64,000 bases of DNA. Source: Sphaerolaimus hirsutus. Its lineage: Eukaryota; Nematoda; Chromadorea; Monhysterida; Sphaerolaimidae. The notes beneath the pieces were generated by a model that worked only from the letters and a program-made list of their open reading frames with translations, was not told the DNA's origin and did not search any database. Positions 10,335 to 21,639 of this stretch are shown here, piece by piece. Where the stretch lies: positions 25,010,352 to 25,074,351 of the forward strand of contig OZ038453.1 in the NCBI GenBank assembly GCA_964036195.1, in the 5' to 3' direction. The stretch's first letter is position 1. Each line of letters starts with the position of its first letter. Position numbers and translations under genes: made by a program.

Positions 10335-11020
10335 GCACGATGGCAAAAAAAGATTCGAAAACATTTTCGAATTTTCGAATTTTTTCATAATTTTCGAATT
10401 TTTATTTCACCCCTGGAAAAAACACTTAAAAATCGATTTATTTTTAAAAAATTCGAAAATTCAAAAATTCGAAAATAGTTTTCGAATTTTTCAGGGAATT
10501 CAAGGTGACAAAACGCAGTTTTAAGTTCAGAGTGCTAAATAAAGTGACAATTGCTATGCGGTGGGTCTGGAAATGTCTCATGCAATGAAATACCAAACAA
10601 TTAGAACCACGGCCCTCTACTTCCGCGGATACAGACTCCGGTCCATCAAAAAAATCTCTTGCGGGTTTTCCGAGGGGCAGTCACAATATGTTTTTGAAAG
10701 GCATTCAGCCCCAGCGAAAATAGTGAAAACTGATCCACATAAGTGTTTCTACCATTTGTCATGTTAAAGTGAAGTGAAATTAAGGTTAAAAGGGGCTCCA
10801 AACATGAAGACAGTCCAAATAATGTGTTTTTAGCTTCAAATTCAATATTTTTCTAAAAAAATTCGAAAATTCCCAAAAAAGATTTGAAAATTTGAAAATT
10901 CGAAAATTAAATTGAAAATTCAAACATTAATTTGGGAAAAAATTCAAAAATTCGAAAATTCACTTTAGAAAAAACACTTAAAAATTTAAATACTTTTTTC
11001 TGGAAGGTTTGCCATCGTTA
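10335..11020. mobile_element. hAT-like MITE, CGAATTTT-word family (copy 2)
   Basis: Ends GCACGATGGCAAAAAA .. TTTGCCATCGTTA, with AAAATTCGAAAATTC words throughout. An exact 8-bp duplication, CTACTCAG, lies at 10327-10334 and 11021-11028. It landed across the right border of the GGCGCC element. Confidence 0.85.
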
Positions 11021-11355
11021 CTACTCAGGAATCAGAAATTTATACTCAATGTAGAATAGGCATGTGTTTCACTGTGTTTTCTCAGTTGCCAGAGGTGTAA
11101 TTTCCAACTACACGTTTCCTATATATCCCAAATTGAATGGAAATGGAAATTGGCCATATTAGCTTAATGGGCAATTTATGCAATTTTCGACTTTTGGAAG
11201 TTTGCACCACAGATTTAAGTTTGCACTTTTCTTACTATTTTTCCCCACAAATAGAAATTACTGATATTTTGCTGGATACAACATGGAGATATGAACTTGC
11301 TGATGGATATTTTTCAAAAATTGTTCCTTATTGCACCAAATGTGTCAAGTGTGAC

Positions 11356-13479
11356 TAGCATTGAAAAAATCTCTGGGAGATTTTTAGTTAAAAAATCTCA
11401 GAAAATCTCAAAATATATAAGATTTTCTGAGACTTATATTTTTTCCCTGATTTTCGAGCGAGATTTAATTATTTTTTCTCCTGATTGAGAAAATCTCTCA
11501 AGAAAATCTCTCTATATTTTCCCATTTTCACCTTCAAATTCACTAGTTCATGTGCTTTTTTTACCAATTTTCATCAATTTTTGACTAAATATATATTTGC
11601 TTATATACCCATTTTTGGCTACTTTCCCCCTATTTGTAGTTTTTCCTGCCCTTTTTTCTGTTCTATGGCATGAAAGAGCCAATAAAAAAGTTATCTGAAA
11701 TACATTTCCTGTACTCAAGTACTTTCAAGAAGTATACAAAAGAGAGTACTGGTACTTTTTCTGAGGAAATTTAGATGTATTTACTTATTACTCAAGTATA
11801 TGTATTTTTGAGTAAACATAAATATGTTTTAACCCTTGAACCATACTGAACACCTGCAGTCCCATGAAGACCCAGTGCTCAAGTACGAGCTGTACCTAAG
11901 CACTGGATCCAGGGTTGGCAAAATCTCAGAAAAAAATAAAAATAAAATAAAAAAACAATGGAAAATTTAAGAATAAAATAAAATAAAATAAAATGGAAAA
12001 TTTAAGAATAAAAATTAAAATTGTATAAAAATTTGAATTTTTGTAGAATTTTTGTAAAATTGTATAAAAATTTGTATTTTTGTAAAATTGTATAAAAATT
12101 CATGTTTTTTTTTGTAAAATTTTATCTCATTGCTTGAGTTTCTACCTGTTTATTCATCGATCTGGGCGCAGTTCCAAGCTTTGTAAAGTGTCAAATGTCA
12201 TGTAAAATGACATGCAAAGTGTCAATCATCATGACAAATGTAAAGTAAAGTGTAAATTGTCATGGCATATAAAAATTAAACTATCAATTGTCAAGCAAAT
12301 TGTATCCAAATCTTATGTTTTGTATCCAAATTATGTTGTTGTTGAATCCAAATCTTATGTGAACATTTGGATACAAAAACATTAGATTTAAATACCAAAC
12401 ATACTATGGATACAAAAACAACATTTGGATACACAATTTTCAGTTTGCATGGCGATTGTAATGACAATTGCCACTTTGCTTGAAATTTGACATGACACTT
12501 GACGTTTTGCATGAGAATTGACACTTTACTTTACATTTGTCATGACAATTGACACTTTGCATGACATTTCACAAATGTGCCCAGTACACTCCAGTAGTCC
12601 TTCTACTGAAAATGCTCACCATTTTGCTCAATAATTGTAACTAAACACTTGCAGCCAGCTAACAATATGGGGTAAACAACCATTTTGAAAAGTAAGGGGT
12701 AAATTTGTCACGGTTTTTCATGTATAGGTCTAATTGTAACATTTTTCTGGTCTTGCATGCATGATTTCGATTTTTTTGTAAAATTTTTGTAAAATTTTTG
12801 TAAAATAGTGTCATTTTATTTTATTAATGACTTTTGAGAATAAAATAAAATAAAATAAAATGAAACAAGAATAAAATAAAAATAAAATAAATTTTTTATA
12901 CAATTTTACTAAAATGAATTTTTATAAAACCAACCCTGTCTGGATCTACGTTGGCACTGGATGTTGCTACTTGTGCAACAGGTAAACTTAGGTACTGGGT
13001 TCTAGTCATTTTAACAACTAAAGAGTTGACAGCATGCTTTGGTAATATAGTTACCAAATTTTGGTGAGAAAGTCATCTGATAAATTCTGTGGAGATCATC
13101 ACACATGAAAGTATTCTACTATGAGGAAAAATGTGCCTAAACCATATTTTTGTTCATTATTCAGATACTAAATACATGGCAGTACAAAGTATGCTGTCAG
13201 TAGACAATATGCTGTTATCATATGAAATTGTGAATGAAAAGGTTAAACAACACATACAATATCTACTCCAAATGGTTCAAACACGTTGAAATATGGATTT
13301 AATCATACTTTAAGTTGAGAGATTTTTTGAGATTTTTTGAACTGCAAGAGATTTTCTCAGAGATTTAATTATATTTTCAAAAAGGACCCAAAATATTTAA
13401 TTATATTTTTTTCTAGAGAGATTTTCTGAGATAATATTTAATTATATTTTTTCAAAATCAGTCGTTTTTTTCAATGCTA
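11356..13479. mobile_element. hAT-like MITE, GAGATTTT-word family, carrying a nested element
   Basis: Ends TAGCATTGAAAAAATCTC .. TTTTTTTCAATGCTA. An exact duplication, AGTGTGAC, lies at 11348-11355 and 13480-13487. The subterminal text is GAGATTTTCTGAGA-like on both sides. It is interrupted by the element at 11910-12938. A related right end with internal text lies at 63430-63690. Confidence 0.85.
11910..12938. mobile_element. hAT-like MITE, CAGGGTTGGCAAA / AATAAAAT family (copy 1)
   Basis: Ends CAGGGTTGGCAAAAT .. TTATAAAACCAACCCTG. The flanks ACTGGATC and TCTGGATC agree at 7 of 8 bases. The outer parts are AATAAAATAAAAT and TTTTTGTAAAATT words. The centre is a TCAAATGTCATG/CATGACATTTGA palindrome with TTGGATACAAAAAC words. 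Second copy at 36753-37754. Confidence 0.85.
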
Positions 13480-13539
13480 AGTGTGACACTTAAAAAATAT
13501 TAACAACATTAAATTTTTTTTGTAAAATGGTAACAAATA

Positions 13540-13680
13540 CCGTATTTGCTTGAATAGTTCCTCCCTTGAATAATCCCCCTACATATGGATAAAAAAACGG
13601 AATGTAGGTAAATTCATGCGTGTACACATTGTACACAATGAATATGCGCTGAATGAATATGCAAATACGGTATATGGGAA
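13540..13680. repeat. CCGTATTTGC element remnant
   Basis: TACCGTATTTGCTTGAATAG.. at 13540 and ..GCAAATACGGTA at 13664-13675 are inverted and TA-flanked; related to the CCGTA-ended MITEs. No gene seen. Confidence 0.5.
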
Positions 13681-13804
13681 TGCAAATCTTATGCTGCTTA
13701 ACTCAACCTTAACAAATTTTGGAATTTACACTTTTACAACTGGACATATCAACCATATTAGGTATATTGATATTATCAAGTGTAGATAGTGAATTTATTT
13801 ACAG

Positions 13805-13879
13805 ATATATGTTGGACTGTGCAATGGGGCAGCAGAGGAATGTAATGTCATGCCCGAAGATGCTGCTATTTGTGATTAA
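13805..13879 (+). CDS. Unit 1 last exon, ending in a stop
   Basis: After an ACAG acceptor the phase 0 reading is IYVGLCNGAAEECNVMPEDA and then AICD, TAA. The same exon occurs at 32016-32093 (KYSGLCNGAAEECNVMPEDA, AICGQ, TAG), and the identity continues about 40 bp past the stop. Three cysteines suggest that it completes an extracellular fold. There is no membrane segment or GPI-like tail, so the product is probably secreted. The stop codons lie at the same place but differ in sequence (TAA versus TAG), consistent with selection for the end rather than a chance frame. Confidence 0.7.
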   Translation: MYVGLCNGAAEECNVMPEDAAICD

Positions 13880-13949
13880 GAGTGATACAACAATTGATTG
13901 GTAGTGATTAGTATATATTTAATCATGAACATTGTATAAATGATATTAT

Positions 13950-14163
13950 CCTATATTCAGTGAACAATAGTGCTTTTGTAGGATATGACAACATTTTTGG
14001 ATTACTGATCGACCATCATGAGAAATTTTTCTTGCAAATTGAAACCAACAAACAAGTCATATTGAATTTATATGTAAATAAATCACCCAACATGCTCAAT
14101 GATGACATAGGCAAAGTCAAAATTAGTTTGGTACAATTTCAACTTTTTCACAAATATACATAG
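13950..14163 (+). other. Open stretch, uncertain
   Basis: A 67-codon open frame downstream of the unit 1 last exon (VGYDNIFGLLIDHHEKFFLQ.. ending SLVQFQLFHKYT, TAG). I do not recognise it, and no second copy was seen after the unit 2 last exon. It may be 3' untranslated sequence. Low confidence as coding. Confidence 0.2.
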
Positions 14164-14468
14164 GGTTTATACTCAGCATGCATGATACTTTGCATTAGCA
14201 CATTTTTATGTCGCTTTGAAAACATAAAACTTATGAACTAACAGTTCACAAAAAGAAAACGGAAAAAATGATTATCTGGATATTTTGTGATGCATTTTTG
14301 GAAGCAAAGTGTATTGACCAGAAATTTGTTATGCTATCTCAATAAAAATACGAATCCATACTTACTCCACTGATGACAACTATCCTAGCTGAAATAATAT
14401 GTTGTTGTTTTTTCCGCAGGATTTTGAAATATTTTGGTTAGTTTGGTCAGCTGTGGGTAATCCCAGAG

Positions 14469-14618
14469 TTGGAAAAACGTATTTACGTTTACCCGAAATA
14501 CCTGGTCATTCGGGTATTTATATTTACGTTTACGTTTACGTTTTCCAAAAATACCATTACGTTTTGTTACGTTTTCCTGACCGAAATACCCGGGTACTTC
14601 AGAAAACGTAAAAATTCT
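14469..14618. repeat. CGTTTACGTTT-word element
   Basis: CAGAGTTGGAAAAACGTA at left and ..ACGTAAAAATTCTG at right, with repeated TTTACGTTTACC and CCCGAAATACC words. It is close to the CAGAGTT-ended element at 23537-24345. A fragment lies at 58575-58650. No convincing target duplication here. Confidence 0.6.
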
Positions 14619-14754
14619 GATATTTAGGTGTTTTTAGTGGCTGCGCCCTCAGATAAAACTGCATATTGCCATGAATTCTCTACCGATTTTGATGGTTGAC
14701 CACTTAAAATGATTCTGCATCATTTCTCATCTTCTTCCAAACTCACTTCTATTA

Positions 14755-16180
14755 GTGATACTATATCAAAATGCACGTCATTTACGTTGGAAAAGGGACG
14801 AGATAACTGCCTCCATACAGAACATTGGATGTGATATCATGTGCTTTGTGGAAACCCATTTCAAATGTGCTACAGAGGTGATCAAAATTCCAGGTTACAA
14901 CGGGATACACACTTTTAAATTGGGTCGTGAAGCTGGAGGTATCTCCATTTACATTAAGGATACAATTTCTCATGTGACCATGGATTTTAAGGACTCATCT
15001 AACATAGTAGGGGTTGCTGTGAGTACAGCAAACTCAAAGCAAAATGTTGAGATATGCTACCTGAAAAATAATTCTAAAGCGAAAAAATTGCATGCCATAG
15101 TTAACAAAAATGTTAACATACTGAGTGAACTGGATGACTTAATATCTAAAGATAGATCCCACAATATAAATACTCAGCTAATAGGTGAATTTAACAGATA
15201 CATTGGAGACAACAGTTTGGGCATTACGGGCAACTCATGTGAAATAAATACCAATGGTCATTTAATTCGAGATTGGTACAGCACGTATGGATTCAAGTTG
15301 GTAAATCAAGAATTTTTGGGCTTGTGGATGTATGAAAGGATAAATGCTAAAACAATAATAGATCTGTGCTTTGCCACAAATGAAATATCTTGTGTGTCTG
15401 GTTATATAGACAGTAATGGGATGAACTGTCCATTGATTTCAGATCACCATGCAATAGTTGTTAAGATATCAGGGATTCAGACAATAAGCAAATTGAAAAA
15501 CCTGTCTAATAAGCCTCGACTGACCAAATGGGTGTGCTATACTGAATATCTGGACCAGTACAACCCTAAGACATATAATGAGTTTATATGCAACATGCGA
15601 GCAGCAAACTTTTTTTTGCACAAATGGCAGGGTTGAAAAACGGATAACGCATGTCGTTCCGCTGGAAATCAAGAAGATACATTGCAGAATGGCAAAAAAA
15701 AATGCAAACTATCCATAAATAAGGCGCCTGCAGTGCGATCCGAATTGAACAGGCTGAAATATGCAATGAATAAACGAAAACGTAAATACAACATATTGGA
15801 AAAGGATAAAAGGATAGAATGTATGCATGCACAGCCAAGACTACAATTAAAGGAGGTATACAAGCATATAAATGAAAACTGGGGTACTGCCAGATCTATC
15901 GCAACAATGCGCGACTGTGACGGTAATGTAATTAATGAACAGTGCATCATGAAAAATCAAATTTCTTGTGTAGGATGATTTTATGCAACAAAATCCAGGT
16001 TCTTCTGTATACTCAACAGTCCCTAATATGGGGTTTACACCACCAGATTTAAAAATCTTAGTTGACAATTTTAGCTACAATGAATTGTCAACTGCCATAA
16101 AAGCCAATATGCAGGCATGGTTCCAGCGTAATTCAATGCGTATCTCCACGTTGCTGCTGGAGTTATGTACTGGCAAATGA
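14755..16180 (+). pseudogene. Non-LTR retrotransposon endonuclease fragment (copy 1)
   Basis: An open frame of 293 codons (14755-15636, no ATG needed) encodes an exonuclease-endonuclease-phosphatase fold: QNARHLRWKRDE (residues 5-16), VETHF (32-36, catalytic Glu), LIGEFN (142-147, usually GDFN), IDLCFAT (202-208) and SDHHAIVV (229-236, catalytic Asp-His). The frame breaks near 15636, but linker-like sequence continues (KRKRKYNILEKDKRIE) to 15978, then shifts again to about 16180. No reverse transcriptase motif follows, so the element is truncated. GDFN changed to GEFN would impair catalysis. A sister copy is at 34960-35710. Confidence 0.8.
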
Positions 16181-16191
16181 ATTTCACACAG

Positions 16192-16320
16192 GCGAGTTAA
16201 TCCAGGCAGAGCTGTGGTTTCACATTCCATCGGCTGAGTGGTATCTCAATGATTGTTCATATCACTCAGATGGAGGTCCTGCAGAAATGTTAAATGTTGG
16301 TGCGGGGCTGGGTTACAGTG
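16192..16320 (+). CDS. Candidate exon, unknown extracellular protein
   Basis: CACACAG precedes GC GAG TTA.., and the open stretch reads ELIQAELWFHIPSAEWYLND, CSYHSDGGPAEMLNVG, AGLGYSG before GTACAA. It would be a phase 1/1 exon of 129 nt. It lies upstream of the unit 2 exons and could be one of their 5' exons, but I have no second copy to confirm it. Unrecognised family. Confidence 0.3.
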
Positions 16321-16652
16321 GTACAAATTAGTGGATATTTTGCATTTTACAAATTTAGCAATATTAGGATAAAACAGGGTACAGCACCTGAAAAGCCTGT
16401 GTCAGTCAAATAACATCGCCATGTTCAGGGCAGGCAGCCATCGTACGTTCAGTTATGACCACTAAGTACTGTACTGCTGGGGTGTAAGCGCGCAGATGTG
16501 CATGACTGCATTCAGGGGGGTAGTTACAGATTTACGTTATGCGCCTATATGACATAACGAAAAATATGAAATATGATAAAAATGAATAAAATTCTGTGTT
16601 TGGCCAAAAATAATTGTCACACCCAGATATTTGGCCATTCCACGACATCAAA

Positions 16653-16841
16653 ATCAGCTGGTGGTCAACATTCCGTGGCACTCAGGGGAAGACAATTTGG
16701 GCAGCGGCACTCTGCTGCTCTCGTTTTTAACGGCATGTGACATACTGACCACTGGTGGCAAAAACTTCAGCGATAACGCATCGGTGCAGGCTGCTATCAT
16801 TTCTGATGCCTTTTTTGTTATGGATTCTAAATATGTAAACA
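16653..16841 (+). CDS. Candidate exon, unknown protein
   Basis: After ..CATCAAAATCAG a frame opens: LVVNIPWHSGEDNLGSG, TLLLSFLTACDILTTGG, KNFSDNASVQAAIISDAFFV and then MDSKY before GTAAAC. Amino-acid usage looks protein-like and contrasts with the surrounding repeats. It might be an upstream exon of unit 2, but its entry phase (0) does not fit directly after 16192-16320. No family recognised. Confidence 0.3.
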
Positions 16842-17330
16842 TTTTAGTTGTGTGTGTTTGAAATTCATAAATTTTTGTCCGTTCATGGGCGTTTACGTTT
16901 TCGTTGTGTATGTTCGTGTAACGTATCCTCAGTGTATGGTATGCAGACATTTTGGCGTAAAGCGTGAGCGTCCCTACACGGGTCATTAATTTTTATATGA
17001 CTTTAGGACATTTTTCAGGATATACACTTTTTCGGTTTATTTTCGCATGCGTAAATAAATAGAACTTTGTATATAATATATATAAAGACGCTGGGTGTAT
17101 ATCATATACATATATAGAAATACTAAGCGTATCACAAATTCTAAATATCACAGTTTACACGCATACGTGTGCATTCATGTGAAAAGCCCTGTCTTGCAAT
17201 AAGATGGCATGAAGGGCGGACCGGTAGACTACAGACATGGGAACCGGATCTGCCTGTGGTGTTCAAAATCTCACACTGCGGGTGAAAAATCTAAAATATA
17301 ATAAGCTGTAAAAATACCTGGCTTTTAAAG
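16842..17330. other. Spacer
   Basis: AT-rich with short TATATA runs (17060-17120). I see no exon or defined element. Confidence 0.3.
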
Positions 17331-17334
17331 AATA

Positions 17335-17606
17335 TACCATATTTCCTCGAAGTACCCCCCCCCCCTCTCGAAATATCCCCCCCCCCCTCAAAATGGGCAC
17401 TATGAATTTGTGGTCCGGGAAATGCATAACAGACGTTCAAAACACTTACTGTGTTACGTTAGAACATCATTTATACCATCTACATCCTTATATAAGGCTG
17501 TAAAAACTTATAAATGGTGGTTATTGTTGCATTTTTCATGTTTTTCTCTCTCAATTTTCACTCTGAAAAAATAAACCCCAGGGGGGTAATTCGAGGAAAT
17601 ACGGTA
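17335..17606. mobile_element. TA-flanked MITE, CCTCGAAATACCCCC family
   Basis: TACCATATTTCCTCGAAGTA .. GGTAATTCGAGGAAATACGG then TA. Short internal remnant of the family (AAACACTTACTGTGTTACGT). More GGGG/CCCC words follow to 17700. Confidence 0.75.
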
Positions 17607-18054
17607 GACATAAAACACGTCTTTGTCACCCATTTAAAAGTGGGAGTTATTCGAGAGGAGGGGTTTCGAGGGGGGGGGGCTTTATAGAGGATATACGATA
17701 TTTCATGTTTTAAATGCTCTGAAATTGATTTGAAGTCTGTCAATTTGCTTCAGTTGTTTTGAATATGTGCATGTGCCCATGTTTCGGGACCAGCATGTTT
17801 ATATAGGAAAGTAAGCAGATGTTTAGCAGAAAATTATGCTATTTATTGACCATTACACCTTAATGAGAATAGACAGAAGCATATTTAAGGAACGTCCAAA
17901 AAGTCTAATTTGATATTTCAATAAAGATTTTTTAAATGTTCATTTTACAAAAAATGAAGTTAGCACTATGCACTTTGGTTCTATCGGTGTGGCTTTTCAT
18001 GCCGACACAGGCATGCTCATATTTTTCATGTGAGTGTGCATGTTAATATTAAAT

Positions 18055-18215
18055 AGTGATGTGAAAGCGCCATGGCGCTGGCGCCTGGCGCTAGCGCCAA
18101 AGCAAAAAGCGCCATGGCGCTTTTGGCGCTTGGCGCTACTTTCCAGTGGCGCCATTGGCGCTTGGCGCTACCATTTTTTAAAGCGCCAAAAAAGCGCCAG
18201 AGTGATAATTGCGCC
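18055..18215. mobile_element. hAT-like MITE, GGCGCC-word family (copy 3, right end lost)
   Basis: TAGTGATGTGAAAGCGCC left end and GGCGCTTGGCGCTA words. The expected right terminus is not present after 18205. Confidence 0.65.
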
Positions 18216-18280
18216 GCGGTGTTCATGTGCCTTATTGCCTATTTTCAGCAATTTTTGGCCATGTATGTAATTATTTTGCA

Positions 18281-18703
18281 TACCGTATTTCCTCGAAATA
18301 CCCTCGCCCCCTTGAAATACCCCCAGGTGTTTTCGAGCTGAGGAAAAAATACCCCCGACCCTCGAAATAACCCCCCCCCCCCCTCTGGAATAAGGTACAT
18401 CATGTATGCAAGGAACATGATGTATTTATTGCGACCATTTTGCATCGCAGTTATACGTATACGCTAGTTTGTGTAGCGATGTATGTTTACATCCCTGTAT
18501 GTCCCTACATACCCTATTTGGTCACGTTTATTACCGGTTTGGGGTATGTAAAAGCGTATTCTTTAGTATGAGATTCCCGAAAATTTCTGACGAAATAATA
18601 ACTCCCCCCCCTCGAATAAGCCCCCCCCCCTCGAAATGCCCCTCCTCAAAATTTCCACTCTGAAAAAATAAACCCCGTGGGGGTATTTCGAGGGAATACG
18701 GTA
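18281..18703. mobile_element. TA-flanked MITE, CCTCGAAATACCCCC family
   Basis: TACCGTATTTCCTCGAAATA .. GGTATTTCGAGGGAATACGG and TA on both sides. The internal text (ACCGGTTTGGGGTATG..) is shared with the copies near 4540 and 44040. Confidence 0.75.
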
Positions 18704-18751
18704 GGTATTTTACTCAGATATGTAATTTAGCTATTTTTACCCTGTTATCTC

Positions 18752-19455
18752 CAACGATGGAAAAAACACAGAAATTGAACACAGAAACTCATTGAGTTTC
18801 TGTGTTTTTGTTTTACACAGAAACACGGGAACTCACAAATTTTGAAAAACTCAAAACTCAAATGAGTTTTTTTTTGGAGAACACAGAAACACAGAAACAC
18901 AGAAAAGTTTGTTGAGTTTTTGAGTTTTTTCAGCGAAGTGGTTGAACACATTTTCAGAATGCACATGAATTCAGTTAAATTAAACAAGGTAAGATATGCA
19001 TGTATAGCATGTAAATATGTACATAATGTATTCATATTTTATGATGGAACAAAACATAAATTAAAGATGGCATGCACATCTCCTGGTGGACATGTTTAAA
19101 TATAGTTGTAGTTCAAATCAATTCTGTAGTCTTCCATACAGTGCACATCCATTGAAGAATTTTGGAAGTTAAAAGTTAAAACATGTGCAAAACCAATATT
19201 TTATAGGAAAACCACTGTTTCCACATCAAAATGCTGTAAATCAGAATTTTCGGGGGCGAAACTCGAGTTTTTTCAACAAAAACTTGGATTTTTTAGAAAA
19301 AAACTCAAAAAACTCGAGTTTTAACAAAAAACACAGAAATAAAAACAGAGTTACTCAAGTTTTTTTATTTATAAAAAAACTCAAAACACAGGTATTCATT
19401 TTTGAAAAACTCAAAACACAGAAAGTGTTTTTTTTGGAGAACTTACCCATCGTTG
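18752..19455. mobile_element. hAT-like MITE, AACACAGAAA-word family
   Basis: Ends CAACGATGGAAAAAACACAG .. CCATCGTTG with an exact 8-bp duplication, GTTATCTC, at 18744-18751 and 19456-19463. Both sides are packed with AACACAGAAACACAG and GAGTTTTTGAGTTTTT words. The middle is less repetitive. The terminal 9 bp resemble the CGAATTTT family (TAACGATGGCAAA). Confidence 0.85.
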
Positions 19456-19721
19456 GTTATCTCACAGTTTGCACTTTAAATCTTGAAAAATCCAATAGAT
19501 TGAAACACTGCAACCCCCAACCCCCAGACAATCTTTCAGCTTCTACCACTTCAGAGAGGCAATTTGCTGTCTATTCAAACCAGTCTTAGTTACACTTGTG
19601 TGTTGAGCAAGACAACTTATTGATTTCCATTATTTGACAATTGTGTTTTTGTAGGCAATACCAGTAATTGAAAGTGAAGAAAATAGTACTTTGTCTCACC
19701 TGTATCATTAAAGGCAATATC

Positions 19722-19933
19722 ATTTTGGCGCTGGCGCCATTGGCGCTTGGCGCCATGGCCCCGTGGCGCCTTTGGCGCTTGGCGCTAAGGTCTAGAAAAG
19801 CGCCATGGCGCTTTTGGCGCTTGGCGCCATTTTGCTGTGGCGCCATTGGCGCTTGGCGCCAGTTTCGGAAAAGCGCCATGGCGCTTTTGGCGCTTGGCGC
19901 CAAAAGTCTGGCGCTTTTTACATCACTAATACT
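19722..19933. mobile_element. hAT-like MITE, GGCGCC-word family (copy 4)
   Basis: Dense GGCGCTTGGCGCC words and a clean right end ..TTTTTACATCACTA at 19933-side. The left terminus is diverged or lost. Confidence 0.65.
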
Positions 19934-20054
19934 AAAGCACCATGTTTTGATCAAAGTCATGCCTTCTAATGATAACTCTATATACAAGTCAAATCAAATG
20001 TATTGGATGTAACCAAATAGATATTCAACATTTTAAAACCCAAAATTTAGCTGA

Positions 20055-20190
20055 AGAATTTGGAGAAAAGGCACCAACATATAAGACAAATGTTGCACCC
20101 GAGCACTGTAAAGCAGAAGTTCGTGAATATGGTTGGTTTCCCTTTACAAATCAACAGAGTTTAAAAAATGTTATGGATGTGTCTAATTCT
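20055..20190 (+). CDS. Candidate exon, uncertain
   Basis: After ..CAAAATTTAG a frame opens: EEFGEKAPTYKTNVAPEHCK and AEVREYGWFPFTNQQSLKN, up to the start of an element end (GTGTCTAATTCTAAAA) at about 20182. If it is an exon of unit 2, the element inserted at or inside its 3' edge. Not recognised; no paralogue seen. Confidence 0.25.
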
Positions 20191-20261
20191 AAAACTCGAC
20201 AAGTCCACGAAATGCAATTTTGAGCAAATCACATTTTAAGTTTCAGACCCAATTCCAGATA

Positions 20262-20590
20262 CGCACATATGCCCGTTTTTTTCACTTGACACTTTTTCAA
20301 GTGATTTTCAGATATGAGTAAAGTGAAAAAAAGTTGCGCAATGACATTAGTAAACTTTTTTCACTTCACTCATATCTGAAAATCACTTGAAAATGTGTCA
20401 AATGAAAAACAGTGAAAAATGGCTATTTTTCACTGTTTTTTTAACTTGACACAGTTTCAAGTGATTTTCAGATATGAGTGAAGTGAAAAAAGTTCACTAA
20501 TGTCATTGCGCAACTTTTTTTTCACTTTACTCATATCTGAAAATCACTTGAAAAAGTGTCAATTGAAAAAACGGGCATATGTGCGTATCG
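20262..20590. repeat. Near-perfect palindrome of ~325 bp
   Basis: The left edge ATACGCACATATGCCCGTTT and right edge AAACGGGCATATGTGCGTAT are inverted, with symmetry about 20425. Each arm itself contains CAAGTGATTTTCAGATATGA in both orientations, so the text occurs four times. Confidence 0.85.
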
Positions 20591-20869
20591 GGCGCGTGTG
20601 CGTATCAGGCCTGCCCCATTCCAGCCACGTGGTGCGTGTCCAATTTGGCTCTCTCATGATTTCCATTAAGTTCCATATGTTGACAATAAAGTGTCAAATT
20701 TTCAGCCCCTACTTTCAAACTATATGTGAAAAATGGGGTGTCCATAAAATTTCATTTGGTCAGAGCAATACCGTTTTGGGGAGGGAAATGGAACGTCGAC
20801 TTCTTGCACGCGAGAACACTTTTGATCCTGGCGGTGATGATTCTGCCTTATGCTGCGATTACAGCTCGG

Positions 20870-21600
20870 GCGTAAAATTGACCAGATGTAAAATTGATTT
20901 TGGGCGTAAAATTAATTACAGGTGAATGGATAGAGATATGGTGTTGTCATTTCAGTCAAAAAAAGCGTACATGCAGATGTTGCTTGTGTCCAAAGCTCAT
21001 CAGTTTATTTTGATTGTAAATACTAGAAGTTATGAATTTTGGCGCAAATTTTTTATTTATTTTTTATTTTAAGGGTAGAGCAGATCAACGTACAAGCAAT
21101 ATAAAATTTTTACTCATACATAAGGGACAGCCAAGACAAGGTCCGGTCCTTCAGCACAGGATACAGTATATAGGTAATACAGACAAATATGTCAACAAAA
21201 GAATAAACAATATTCCAATGTCAACAAAAACATAAAGAACATCACCTAACATTATTTCAATTATGTTTCTATAAAACATGGTTACAGATTGTACAGGTAC
21301 ACACAGATTGTATATTTACATGTGACTGTATGTACTGCACTGCAACCGAATTTAGGTTATTGAAGTCTTATGCACGATCACATGGAAAACACTGTTGGAA
21401 TTAATCTTGGATTTGTTCAAAATATTTTTATTTTTATGCCCTAATTTTATGCAACTTACAGCATGAGCTTTGGACACAAGAAACGTCTGCATCAAAGCTT
21501 TCTTTGACTGAAAAAACAATGTCGTATCTTTATCCATTCATCTGTAATTTATTTTATGCCCAAAATCAATTTTACACCTGGTCAATTTTACACCCAGGCT
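20870..21600. repeat. Inverted repeat with AAATTGATTTTGGGCGTAAA ends
   Basis: Left TAAAATTGATTTTGGGCGTA (20890) and right TATGCCCAAAATCAATTTTA (21555) are inverted, as are GTGAATGGATAGAGATA and TATCTTTATCCATTCATC inside them. Foldback element; no gene seen inside. Confidence 0.6.
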
Positions 21601-21639
21601 ATTATCACAGCATTATGGGCAATTTATAGACTTGTTGAC

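Noticed and set aside
14755-16180. Complete non-LTR retrotransposon
   Set aside because: No reverse transcriptase motifs follow the endonuclease in either copy, and frameshifts are present; only fragments are supported.
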